A stretch of 64,000 nucleotides of DNA. It comes from Azotobacter chroococcum (GTDB taxonomy: Bacteria; Pseudomonadota; Gammaproteobacteria; Pseudomonadales; Pseudomonadaceae). The stretch lies in contig NZ_SMMU01000001.1 in assembly GCF_004339665.1 (NCBI RefSeq), positions 272,192-336,191 of the forward strand. The letters are read 5' to 3'. The translations under genes and the position numbers were made by a program. The notes under the pieces are model-generated. The model had not been told where the DNA came from. It made no database searches and saw only the letters and a program-made list of their open reading frames with translations. Every line of letters begins with the position of its first letter. Positions within the stretch are counted from its first letter, which is position 1. Shown in pieces: positions 7,907-15,185 of this stretch.

Positions 7907-9161
7907 ATATCTTGTGCCCCTTTACGCCAACGAATTTCTGGAGGCGCCGACGATCCTGCTCGAAGCCTTCTATTGCCTGGCGCGCATTGCCGACCATCAG
8001 CCGGATGGCCATGTCCATCTGGAGCATCAGGTTCTGATAGGAGCGCAGCTCGTAGAAGGCGCCATCGACGCAGTATCCGGCGTTGTGCAGCTTGTCCAGC
8101 AGGTCGCAGCAGGGGGAATAGTCGCTCGACAGCAGATCCCCATAGCCGACCACCAGATCCGGGCTGTTCGGGTTGTCGTGGCGGAACTGCTGTGGGTTAC
8201 GGGCCTTCCAGTCCTCGATGGGGTAATCGATGTCGAGGCGGCCCACCACCTTCGGCGCCTCCGGCTCCAGCAGCTCGCCCTCCAGTACGATACGCGCCAC
8301 CAGACTCACCGCCTCGGTGAACCGCTCCGGGGCGATCTCCTTGTAGCCGCAGCCGAACCTGGACTTGAGCGCCGACCAGCAGCGCGTCGCCGCCCTGCCC
8401 CGTTCCAGTTCGGGCAACGCCTCGATGCGCGCCGCCACCAGCGCCTTGAGCGCGCCCTGCTGCTCGCCGGACAACCCGCCCGGCAACGCACGCGGTGCCG
8501 GTGCGCCGGACACGAACTGCTCCAGCGCCGCCTCCAGCCACAGCCGCAACGGTTCGGCCCGCGCCGGGCTGGCGTGATGCAGGGCCAGCTCCAGTCCGGG
8601 CCGGTCGATCAGGCCGAGGCGACGGTGGCCGACCTGCCGCTGCGCCTTGTGCTCGCTGCGCAGATGGCGGGTGAGGCAGTGGCCGTCGCGCATGTCCAGG
8701 GCGCGGGCCACATCGACGGCGACGAACCACAGCGCCGCGCCCTCGGGGACGATGCGGAACGGGCGGTCGTTGTAGGTGAGGTGGATGGGTTCGGCGGAGG
8801 TGGCCACCGTGCCCGGATTCACCGCCGCACCGATCAAGGCGCGCTCCATCTCGTTGAAGGCATTGATGTACGCCTCCTTCCACTTCGCCGCTTCCTTGCC
8901 GGTGAAGCCCATGCACAGGAAGGTGAAACCATCGCGGGTCAGGCGGAAGTACGGTTCCGGCTTGTTGTTCGCGCCGGGACGAGTACACGGCGCAAAATTG
9001 CGCTGTGCGAACTCAGGCGAGCAATCCAGGCTTTTGATCCGCCGCAGCACGTCTTTGTGCAGCTTGCCGAAGCGGGCAGCGATATCGAGGCTGGTGGTGG
9101 TCGGTTGGCCGTTGGCCAGTTCGACAAGGACCGGGGTTACAGCAGGTGCGATGGCTTTCAT
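7905..9161 (-). CDS. Rha-family phage regulatory protein/antirepressor
   Basis: This 418-residue protein starts at the ATG at 9161 (MKAIAPAVTPVLVELANGQ). Residues 18-100 match the phage Rha family: an IAARFGKLHKDVLRRIKSL helix-turn-helix-like segment, then FAQRNF and FRLTRDGFTFLCMGFTGKEAAKWKEAYINAFNEME. Residues 110-190 (YNDRPFRIVPEGAALWFVAVDVARALDM) look like a Bro-N type domain, and the C-terminal third is unassigned. It would act on phage repressor or lysogeny control. A c4-like RNA leader and a terminator precede it. Its TGA stop (7905-7907) lies at the edge of the CRISPR mini-array. Confidence 0.85.
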   Translation of the reverse strand: MKAIAPAVTPVLVELANGQPTTTSLDIAARFGKLHKDVLRRIKSLDCSPEFAQRNFAPCTRPGANNKPEPYFRLTRDGFTFLCMGFTGKEAAKWKEAYINAFNEMERALIGAAVNPGTVATSAEPIHLTYNDRPFRIVPEGAALWFVAVDVARALDMRDGHCLTRHLRSEHKAQRQVGHRRLGLIDRPGLELALHHASPARAEPLRLWLEAALEQFVSGAPAPRALPGGLSGEQQGALKALVAARIEALPELERGRAATRCWSALKSRFGCGYKEIAPERFTEAVSLVARIVLEGELLEPEAPKVVGRLDIDYPIEDWKARNPQQFRHDNPNSPDLVVGYGDLLSSDYSPCCDLLDKLHNAGYCVDGAFYELRSYQNLMLQMDMAIRLMVGNARQAIEGFEQDRRRLQKFVGVKGHKI

Positions 9162-9204
9162 GGTGTGGATCCTGAGAGTTGTCAGTCGATCCACTCGCCC
9201 ATCC

Positions 9205-9295
9205 GCCAAGATGGGTGAGCGGAACCGTGCGGGTTGGCGGACCTGTCTCAGGGCAGGCGGAGCACAAAGGCTCCCCACACACGGCCCGCCCATAA
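9205..9295 (-). ncRNA. c4-like antisense RNA leader
   Basis: On the minus strand the region upstream of the Rha gene reads GGCGGGCCGTG, then GGGGAGCC-TTTG-tGCTCCgCC, then GGTCCGCCAACCC and CGGTTCCGCTCACCC. These are the landmarks I know from c4 antisense RNAs, which regulate P1-type antirepressor synthesis. The same landmarks recur before the second antirepressor locus at 33.9 kb. Boundaries are approximate. Confidence 0.65.
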
Positions 9296-9319
9296 CGGGT
9301 GTAGCCATGCTGCGGACAT

Positions 9320-9342
9320 AAAAAAACCGCTCTAACGGCGGT
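9320..9342 (-). terminator. Rho-independent terminator upstream of the c4-like leader
   Basis: The stem accgc/gcggt (9326-9330, 9338-9342) with a 7-base loop is followed on the minus strand by six or seven T. It isolates the antirepressor leader from upstream transcription. Confidence 0.7.
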
Positions 9343-9546
9343 CGTGTCCGCCCGAGATAACCGGGCCGCCAAGCCCAGGCTGCCGATTTGGCGGCAGCAG
9401 GGGAACCTTAGAGATAAGAACGCGGGCAGTCAATCACGGCTTCAGCTGGGATCGTTGGAGTGATAGCACATTGGACTTGCCTGAGCCTGCTGCCCGTGGT
9501 TATAACGCTCCACCACATTCGACATGACCGCGAAACCCACGGGCTA

Positions 9547-9658
9547 GAGGGCACCTCTAAAAACCCCAAAAAATTGAGATGCCGACCTGCATCGACCATA
9601 ACAAATCAATAAGTTAGACATCATCCAGCGCTGAAAAACGAAGTTTTTAGAGGCACCC
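9547..9658. mobile_element. 112-bp MITE-like element with imperfect terminal inverted repeats
   Basis: Left end gagggcacctctaaaaac (9547-9564) and right end gtttttagaggcaccc (9643-9658) are imperfect inverted repeats. CTA flanks both sides (9544-9546 and 9659-9661) as a possible 3-bp target duplication. There is no coding capacity inside. The GC-rich phage sequence ends here and the AT-rich defence-like gene follows. Confidence 0.5.
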
Positions 9659-9713
9659 CTATTGTATTACTAATACAAATAGTCACACACAATTGATATT
9701 GGAGAGTATTTAA

Positions 9714-10526
9714 GTGCCAAACAAAGAAAAACTAAAATGCGGATTAATTATGCCCATATCATCAATCGATGGTTGCTCTGCCGAGCACTGGGGAGAAGTT
9801 AAGGCAGTCATCACCGAGGCAGTAGAGTCCATTCAAGAACATAGTTTCACTGTTAGCCTAGTCAGTGACTCTGATGAGTCGGGCGTAATCCAGAAGAGGA
9901 TAGTTCAAAACGTATACAGCGCCGACATCGTTGTATGCGATGTCAGTGGTAAAAATCCAAATGTTATGTTTGAGCTGGGAATGCGATTAGCATTTGACAA
10001 GCCCACAGTAATTGTCAAAGATGACAAAACAGATTATTCATTCGATACAGGAATAATTGAGCATGTCGGATACCCAAGAGACCTGAGATTTTCTAAAATT
10101 GTCCTATTCAAAGAAAAGCTGGCCGAGAAGGTTAAGGCGACCTACCAGAAGTCGGTAGATGATCCAGAGCACTCAACCTTCCTTAAAAACTTCGGAAAGT
10201 TTCAAGTCGCCAATCTTAGCGAAGACATAGTCTCCACAGACAAAATGATACTAACCATGATGTCAGAGCTGCAAAGTCAGATATCTGACGTAAAGAGAAG
10301 CCTACATACACAAAGTCCAGCCTTAGAAAGATTCCCAGCATCATTCCACATAAGAAGAGCAATTAAAGACTTTGCAAAAGAACAAGACTGCAAACTGAAT
10401 GACCTATTTGGCAGCGGCCACCTATATGATTATGTTGAAAGCAAAATAGATGCTCCTAATTACTTTGACAGCAGAGCGGAATTTATTGAGATGGTTGATA
10501 CACAGCTTAGAAAGCTGACCACATAA
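9714..10526 (+). CDS. AT-rich cargo gene with nucleoside deoxyribosyltransferase/TIR-like N-terminus
   Basis: This 270-residue protein uses a GTG start with GGAG about nine bases upstream. Residues 1-120 fit a Rossmann-like nucleoside 2-deoxyribosyltransferase or TIR-related fold: CGLIMPISSIDG, then ADIVVCDVSGKNPNVMFELGMRLAF and KPTVIVKDD. This is the motif layout of N-glycosidic-bond-cleaving enzymes. The C-terminal half is helical and unassigned (SELQSQISDVKRSLHTQ). Its AT-rich codon use contrasts sharply with the phage and host genes, so it looks recently acquired. A role as a nucleotide-targeting anti-phage effector is inference. Confidence 0.6.
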   Translation: MPNKEKLKCGLIMPISSIDGCSAEHWGEVKAVITEAVESIQEHSFTVSLVSDSDESGVIQKRIVQNVYSADIVVCDVSGKNPNVMFELGMRLAFDKPTVIVKDDKTDYSFDTGIIEHVGYPRDLRFSKIVLFKEKLAEKVKATYQKSVDDPEHSTFLKNFGKFQVANLSEDIVSTDKMILTMMSELQSQISDVKRSLHTQSPALERFPASFHIRRAIKDFAKEQDCKLNDLFGSGHLYDYVESKIDAPNYFDSRAEFIEMVDTQLRKLTT

Positions 10527-10542
10527 CGAAGCATTGCAGCAA

Positions 10543-10612
10543 GCAGGGTAGACAACGGCGCAGCCTTGTCTACCGATACCAACAGTGGGTAATCGCTGCG
10601 CAAGTTACCACT
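10543..10612. repeat. palindromic repeat family member 1
   Basis: This copy has the two-hairpin layout of the family: gtagacaa/ttgtctac, then a gtgggtaa/gttaccac arm pair. The right terminal ACCCTAC is lost. Confidence 0.8.
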
Positions 10613-10620
10613 GACCGCTC

Positions 10621-10752
10621 TTAGGCCATTTCATGAAGATGCTCTTTTTCCTTGTTCCTACGAGCAAGGCGCGCCTGAATCAATGCTCCTGCGAGTACGC
10701 CAGTCAACCCCACTGCCGGGGTTACAAAAAGCAAGTAATCGTTGATCGTCAT
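10621..10752 (-). pseudogene. internally deleted copy of the membrane-anchored protein gene
   Basis: The 43-codon frame encodes the same first 40 residues as the 11272-11745 gene (MTINDYLLFVTPAVGLTG...NKEKEHLH) and then jumps to the same last residues, EMA. The lost 342 bases are a multiple of three, so the frame is kept. A single membrane segment and basic stretch remain. It is part of the upstream copy of a tandem duplication with 993-bp offset. Confidence 0.8.
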
Positions 10753-10787
10753 TCCATAACCTGAAATTTTATAAACCAGCGCGTAGC

Positions 10788-10814
10788 GTAGACAACGGCG
10801 CAGCCTTGTCTACC
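10788..10814. repeat. palindromic repeat family, single-hairpin copy
   Basis: Only the first hairpin (gtagacaa ... ttgtctac) is kept. It lies between the divergent membrane-protein and NERD gene copies. Confidence 0.7.
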
Positions 10815-10879
10815 AATTTCAACGGTCCCCTCACCCACCACCCCAAAGCCCCACCCCATCGCAGTTGGAGAATTAGAAA

Positions 10880-11191
10880 TTGGATTTCACACCCATCATC
10901 GCCCAGGTCTGGAAAGCAGCCATCTGGCTCGTGCCGCTGATGTTCTTGCTCGGCCTCCTGAAGTCGCCCTGGGCAAAGGGGTATATCGGCGAACTGCTGG
11001 TTCGCCTGTTCGCACACTGGCAACTGGACAAGCAGACCTATCGCCGCCTGCACAACGTGACGCTGCCGACCCCGGACGGCACGACGCAGATCGACCATGT
11101 GTTCCTCTCGCGCTTCGGCATCTTCGTGCTGGAAACCAAGAACATTTTGATGGTTCCCACGCTCCCGCGTGGGAACTGCCCCAGCAAGTAG
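10880..11191 (+). pseudogene. truncated NERD-domain gene copy
   Basis: The first 89 residues are almost identical to the intact gene at 11873 (MDFTPIIAQVWKAAIWLVPL ... FGIFVLETKN). Homology stops at about 11145 and the frame runs on into a REP-like hairpin, ending in TAG inside the next palindromic repeat. The nuclease core and the zinc ribbon are missing, so it is probably non-functional. Confidence 0.85.
11153..11176. repeat. REP-like hairpin
   Basis: Perfect 10-bp arms gttcccacgc/gcgtgggaac (11153-11162, 11167-11176) enclose a 4-base loop. It lies at the breakpoint that truncates the first NERD copy. Confidence 0.8.
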
Positions 11192-11262
11192 GGTAGACAA
11201 CGGCGCAGCCTTGTCTACCGATGCCAACAGTGGGTAATCGCTACGCGAGCTACTCACCCTAC
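11188..11262. repeat. palindromic repeat family, complete copy
   Basis: The element begins GTAGGGTAGACAA and ends with ACCCTAC, giving terminal inverted repeats around two internal hairpins. The element plus the following actgaccgctcttaggccat is shared with 10543-10630. Confidence 0.85.
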
Positions 11263-11271
11263 TGACCGCTC

Positions 11272-11745
11272 TTAGGCCATCTCCCTTCGTGGAGTCGGAC
11301 AGTCTTTAACTTCTAGACTAAATAGCACCTGCGATATATCCGTAGACTGCACATCAAATCGCTTCATCCCTGCAGCGAGGCGCATGGCCAAACATAGCCT
11401 CGTAAATGCCAGTATCTCGCTCTCTGTCTGTAGCGTTGCCCCAGCCCGAATGAATATCGCAAGCTGTTTAACAACCTCAGCAGAGCCATATACGCAAATT
11501 CTCGACTTCGCATCCGCCAATGCAGCCAGACTACTGGAGACAACAGCTCTATCACCAAGCCTCTGGGCTACAGCAACGTTTGACACTGAGCTTAGGAAAT
11601 CGACATAGGCTTTACTCTGCAGATCATGAAGATGCTCTTTTTCCTTATTCCTACGAGCAAGGCGCGCCTGAATCAAGGCACCTGCGAGTACGCCAGTCAA
11701 CCCCACTGCCGGGGTTACAAAAAGCAAGTAATCGTTGATTGTCAT
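11272..11745 (-). CDS. small membrane-anchored protein of the duplicated module
   Basis: This 157-residue protein begins MTINDYLLFVTPAVGLTGVL with one hydrophobic segment (residues 5-24), then a basic stretch RLARRNKEKEHLH that should stay in the cytoplasm. The rest is a helical soluble domain (SKAYVDFLSSVSNVAVAQRL). It is transcribed away from the NERD gene at 11873, with a 127-bp shared promoter region. No family is recognised; the fixed pairing with NERD in both copies hints at joint action. Confidence 0.6.
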   Translation of the reverse strand: MTINDYLLFVTPAVGLTGVLAGALIQARLARRNKEKEHLHDLQSKAYVDFLSSVSNVAVAQRLGDRAVVSSSLAALADAKSRICVYGSAEVVKQLAIFIRAGATLQTESEILAFTRLCLAMRLAAGMKRFDVQSTDISQVLFSLEVKDCPTPRREMA

Positions 11746-11780
11746 TCCATAACCTGAAGTTTTATAAACCAGTGCGTAGC

Positions 11781-11807
11781 GTAGACAACGGCGCAGCCTT
11801 GTCTACC
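11781..11807. repeat. palindromic repeat family, single-hairpin copy in the second module
   Basis: This is the same gtagacaa/ttgtctac hairpin as at 10788, displaced by 993 bp together with its surroundings. Confidence 0.7.
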
Positions 11808-11872
11808 AATTTCAACGGTCCCCTCACCCACCACCCCAAAGCCCAACCCCATCGCAGTTGGAGAATTAGAAA

Positions 11873-12643
11873 GTGGATTTCACACCAATCATCGCCCAGG
11901 TCTTGAAAGTGGCCATCTGGCTCGTGCCGCTGATGTTCTTGCTCGGCCTCCTGAAGTCGCCCTGGGCAAAGGGGCATATCGGCGAGTTGCTGGTTCGCCT
12001 GTTCGCGCACTGGCAACTGGACAAGCAGACCTATCGCCGCCTGCACAACGTGACGCTCCCGACCCCGGACGGTACGACGCAGATCGACCATGTGTTCCTC
12101 TCGCGCTTCGGCATCTTCGTGCTGGAAACCAAGAACATGGGCGGCTGGATCTTCGGCGGCGAGCACCAGGCGCAGTGGACGCAGAAGTTCTACAAGAAGA
12201 GCTTCAAGTTCCAGAACCCGCTGCGGCAGAACTACAAGCACCTCAAGGCGCTGGAGGCCACGCTCGGCATTGCGCCGGAGCACCTGCACTCGGTCATCAC
12301 CTTCGTCGGCGGCAGTACCTTCAAAACGGAGATGCCGGTCAACGTGACCGAGGGTGCCGGGTTCATCCGTTACATCAAGTCGTTCCGCCAGCCGGTATTC
12401 AGCGAGGCCGAGGTGTATGCGCTGCTGCGCGCCCTGCAGGAAAGCCGCTGGGCGCCGACGCTGGCCACCCACCGCGAGCACGTGCAAAACCTCAAGCGCC
12501 GCAGCGACCCCACCGCCGAGCGCAAATGCCCCAAGTGCGGCAGCCTGCTGGTGATTCGCACGGTGAAGTCCGGCGCGAAGGCCGGGCAGCAGTTCTGGGG
12601 CTGTTCTGGCTTTCCCAAGTGCAGGACTGTGCAAAGTCTCTGA
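11873..12643 (+). CDS. NERD nuclease-related protein with topoisomerase-type zinc ribbon
   Basis: This gene encodes 256 residues. A hydrophobic segment (residues 10-28, VAIWLVPLMFLLGLL) should anchor it in the membrane. Residues 36-150 form a NERD domain: GELLVRLFAHW, then NVTLPTPDGTTQIDHVFLSRFGIFVLETKN, with the D, E and K residues expected of a PD-(D/E)XK-like fold. The C-terminus is a four-cysteine ribbon (CPKCG ... FWGCSGFPKC). The family is nuclease-related and often found in mobile DNA. The truncated copy at 10880 shows the locus was tandemly duplicated. Confidence 0.8.
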   Translation: MDFTPIIAQVLKVAIWLVPLMFLLGLLKSPWAKGHIGELLVRLFAHWQLDKQTYRRLHNVTLPTPDGTTQIDHVFLSRFGIFVLETKNMGGWIFGGEHQAQWTQKFYKKSFKFQNPLRQNYKHLKALEATLGIAPEHLHSVITFVGGSTFKTEMPVNVTEGAGFIRYIKSFRQPVFSEAEVYALLRALQESRWAPTLATHREHVQNLKRRSDPTAERKCPKCGSLLVIRTVKSGAKAGQQFWGCSGFPKCRTVQSL

Positions 12644-12654
12644 TGGCTGAGCGT

Positions 12655-12691
12655 GTAGGGTAGGCAGCGGCGCGGCCTTGTCTGCCCTACC
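12655..12691. repeat. palindromic repeat family, diverged copy
   Basis: It begins GTAGGGTAGGCA and ends TGCCCTAC just after the NERD stop. A single hairpin remains. Confidence 0.7.
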
Positions 12692-12776
12692 GGACTGATC
12701 GCCCAGCCTGCAGGCATGGTACAGGGCGGCGAGCCAGGGTGGCGGGCGCCGTTCGGCTGGCTAACATTGCTCGTTA

Positions 12777-12793
12777 GTAACGCGCGGCGTTAC
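12777..12793. promoter_or_regulatory. operator-like palindrome before the HigBA-type pair
   Basis: Perfect arms gtaacgc/gcgttac (12777-12783, 12787-12793) flank three bases just upstream of the toxin start. HigA-type antitoxins bind such palindromes to repress their own operon. Confidence 0.55.
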
Positions 12794-12803
12794 CATGCCT
12801 GCC

Positions 12804-13085
12804 ATGGCGATCAATTCATTCAAGTGCCGCGACACCGAAAGCCTGTTCGACGGTGATCGCGTGCGGCGTTTCGTGAACATCGAGGCCGTCGCCATGCGCA
12901 AGCTGGCGATGCTGAACCGCGCCGGGCGTCTGGACGATCTGCGAGTGCCGCCCGGCAACCGGCTGGAGGCGCTCAAGGGCGACCGGCTCGGGCAGTACAG
13001 CATTCGCATCAACGACCAGTGGCGGGTGTGTTTCCGCTGGTCGGATGCCGGCGCGGACGATGTTGAAATCGTGGACTACCACTGA
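12804..13085 (+). CDS. higB: HigB-like RelE-family toxin
   Basis: The ATG at 12804 (MAINSFKCRDTESLFDGDRV) gives 93 residues; an ATG at 12795 adds three. The features are those of plasmid-maintenance HigB toxins: RRFVNIEAVAMRKLAMLNRA, DLRVPPGNRLEALKGDR and a C-terminal YSIRINDQWRVCFRW. HigB cleaves mRNA on the ribosome. The antitoxin gene follows after ten bases, the toxin-first order typical of higBA. Confidence 0.88.
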   Translation: MAINSFKCRDTESLFDGDRVRRFVNIEAVAMRKLAMLNRAGRLDDLRVPPGNRLEALKGDRLGQYSIRINDQWRVCFRWSDAGADDVEIVDYH

Positions 13086-13095
13086 GGAGGTGAGC

Positions 13096-13404
13096 ATGCG
13101 CGAAGTAGCCTACCCACATCCGGGCGAGATTCTGCTCGAAGAGTTCCTCAAGCCCATGGGGATCACCCAGTACCGGCTGGCCAAGGAGATCGGCGTGCCG
13201 CAGCGGCGTATCGGCGAGATCGTGGCCGGCAAGCGCGCCGTGACGGCCGACACGGGCCTGCGTCTGGCGCGGTTCTTCGGGATGTCGGAAGACTTCTGGA
13301 TCGGCCTGCAGTCGGACTACGACCGCGAGATGACCAAGGACGCCATTGCCGAAACGCTGGCGAAGATCCGCCCGTGGGCCGAGACGCATCCGGCGCACGC
13401 ATGA
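13096..13404 (+). CDS. higA: HigA-like antitoxin (HTH XRE family)
   Basis: I chose the ATG at 13096, preceded by GAGGAGGTGAGC, over the longer frame from 13045 that overlaps the toxin. The 102 residues begin MREVAYPHPGEILLEEFLKP and carry the HTH at residues 20-60 (ITQYRLAKEIGVPQRRIGEIVAGKRAVTADT). It should neutralise the HigB-like toxin and repress the operon. Confidence 0.9.
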   Translation: MREVAYPHPGEILLEEFLKPMGITQYRLAKEIGVPQRRIGEIVAGKRAVTADTGLRLARFFGMSEDFWIGLQSDYDREMTKDAIAETLAKIRPWAETHPAHA

Positions 13405-13415
13405 AGCTGTAGCGC

Positions 13416-13488
13416 ATAGGGTAGACAACGGCGGCCTTGTCTACCGATGCCAACGGTGAGTAATCGCTACGCGAGTTACCCACCCTAC
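13416..13488. repeat. palindromic repeat family, near-complete copy
   Basis: Begins ATAGGGTAGACAA and ends ACCCACCCTAC, with both inner hairpins recognisable. It directly follows higA. Confidence 0.8.
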
Positions 13489-13728
13489 CAGCCTGCTCCA
13501 GCCTCCACGAAACGCCCGTGCCGGTGAATCTGGATGACCCGCTACCGGTACAAACAACGGGCAATCGCTGCGCGGGCTTGGCCGCCCCGCCGGACTCGCC
13601 GATCCTGCCGGGGCGGCGCTTGGTGCCATCCGCTGTTTCGAATATTTCGCTTATTGCGATTTTCGTTTATTTCGTTTAGAAGTCGAGCATGCTTCGATGC
13701 TTTACCCAATACCTTTCTGGAGATGCTC

Positions 13729-14196
13729 ATGACCCTCGCAGACTTCGATCGCACTATGTTGCCCGGCGACAAGGAGGTGGCGGCGGCCGTGGAGTCGCGC
13801 CGCCAGCTTGCGGCCTTTCTGTCGACGAAGCTGGAAACCCGGCGTATCGAGATCATGGACGACGAGCAGCGTCCGCATGAGTTGCAGGTGCCTGTCTTCG
13901 CTCTGCGCCTGCTCGATGAGCTCCTGGGCGAGCTGGCGATGGGGAATGCGGTGAAAATCGTGCCGATCCATGCGGAGCTGACTACTCAGGAGGCTGCCGA
14001 TCTGTTGAATGTTTCCCGGCCTTATCTGGTGAAGCTGCTGGATGAGAACGTCATCCCGCACACCAAGGTCGGCCGCCACCGCCGGGTGAAGTTCGCAGAC
14101 CTCATGGCGTACAAGCAGCGGCGGGACGCGGAAAGCCGTCAAGCGCTGGATGAACTGGCCGCGCAGGCTCAGGAACTGGGCATGGGGTATGAATGA
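13729..14196 (+). CDS. excisionase/HTH-type antitoxin of a PIN toxin pair
   Basis: The ATG at 13729 has GGAG at a proper distance; longer frames run into GC-rich shadow sequence. The 155-residue protein has a helical N-terminus (MTLADFDRTMLPGDKEVAAA) and, near residues 84-130, an excisionase-like winged HTH: ELTTQEAADLLNVSRPYLVKLLDE, VGRHRRVKFADLMAYK. It ends in ATGA overlap with the PIN gene. An AT-rich stretch with repeated ttcgttta (13635-13680) upstream is the likely promoter and operator. Confidence 0.85.
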   Translation: MTLADFDRTMLPGDKEVAAAVESRRQLAAFLSTKLETRRIEIMDDEQRPHELQVPVFALRLLDELLGELAMGNAVKIVPIHAELTTQEAADLLNVSRPYLVKLLDENVIPHTKVGRHRRVKFADLMAYKQRRDAESRQALDELAAQAQELGMGYE

Positions 14197-14768
14197 GGCA
14201 TTCTCCGTTCACCGCTGTCTACGACGCCAATGTTCTTTACCCGGCCCCGCTGCGCGACTTGCTGATGCGTCTGGCTCTGACGGGGGTTTATCGAGCGCGC
14301 TGGACAACTGAGATCCATGAGGAGTGGAAGCGCAATCTGCTGCTCAACCGGGCGGATCTCACTCGCGAGCAGCTGGATAGGACCTCCGCAGCGATGGATC
14401 GGGCCGTGCCGGATGCCTTGGTGACCGGATACGAGCCTCTGTGTCACTCCCTCGATCTTCCAGACCCGAATGACCGGCATGTGCTGGCCGCCGCGATCAA
14501 GTGCGGAGCATCGGTCATCGTGACCTTCAATCTGAAGGACTTCCCACCTGAGTTGCTGGAGCCGTTCGAGATCGAGGCCATGCACCCGGATGACTTCATC
14601 GCGGATCTGTTCGATCTGGATCAGGCAGCGGTGTTGCAGGCGGCTCAGGAGCAGCGCGCATCGCTGAAGAACCCACCACACACCGCCCGCGAGTTCCTGG
14701 AGCGACTGGCGCGTCAGGGGCTGACGCAGAGCGTCAAGCTGCTCTCGGGCTATGAGCGGCTGATCTGA
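14193..14768 (+). CDS. PIN-domain toxin
   Basis: This 191-residue protein has the acidic residues of a PIN ribonuclease: the first strand AVYDANVLYPAPLRD, then the central ARWTTEIHEEWKRNLL, and DLPDPNDRHVLAAAIKCGASVIVTFNLKDFP. PIN toxins cleave RNA and are held in check by the product of the overlapping upstream gene. Length is above that of VapC (about 130), as in the subfamily paired with excisionase-type antitoxins. Confidence 0.85.
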   Translation: MRHSPFTAVYDANVLYPAPLRDLLMRLALTGVYRARWTTEIHEEWKRNLLLNRADLTREQLDRTSAAMDRAVPDALVTGYEPLCHSLDLPDPNDRHVLAAAIKCGASVIVTFNLKDFPPELLEPFEIEAMHPDDFIADLFDLDQAAVLQAAQEQRASLKNPPHTAREFLERLARQGLTQSVKLLSGYERLI

Positions 14769-14792
14769 CGGGACAGCTTCTACCCGAGAGGA

Positions 14793-15185
14793 TCACTCCA
14801 CCGGCGGAGCAACGGTGATCAAGCGCAGGTTGACTTCATAGGGCCAGTCGTCCGGCGGGGCGACCCGCCGTTCGAGCGGCACGGCCTCCAGCGCGGCGCC
14901 GTCGGCGCGGTTGAACACCACGCTGAAGCTGCGCCCGTCCGGCAGGGTCAGGGCCATGATCTTGTTGGGGATGTCGCGCAGCACTTTCAGCGAGCGCACC
15001 ACCGACAGCGGGGTCCACACGCCGCCGTTGCTTTTCAGGGTGATCGGGCGGCCGTACAGCTTGATCCCCTCCTGAATCAGCAGCGCGCCGCTGACCGAGC
15101 GCTCCTGCTCCTGGGCCACGGCATCCCATTCGAACTCGTCCACCCATTCGAACTGGTCGTCCAGTTCCACCGAGTCGAGCATCAT
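14793..15185 (-). CDS. small phage tail protein after the tape measure
   Basis: This 130-residue protein (MMLDSVELDDQFEWVDEFEW) starts directly at the stop of the tape measure gene. It is acidic at the N-terminus and beta-rich afterwards (GRPITLKSNGGVWTPLSVV). Position matches that of the first tail-tip gene (lambda M/L-like) but sequence gives no clear family. Confidence 0.6.
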   Translation of the reverse strand: MMLDSVELDDQFEWVDEFEWDAVAQEQERSVSGALLIQEGIKLYGRPITLKSNGGVWTPLSVVRSLKVLRDIPNKIMALTLPDGRSFSVVFNRADGAALEAVPLERRVAPPDDWPYEVNLRLITVAPPVE

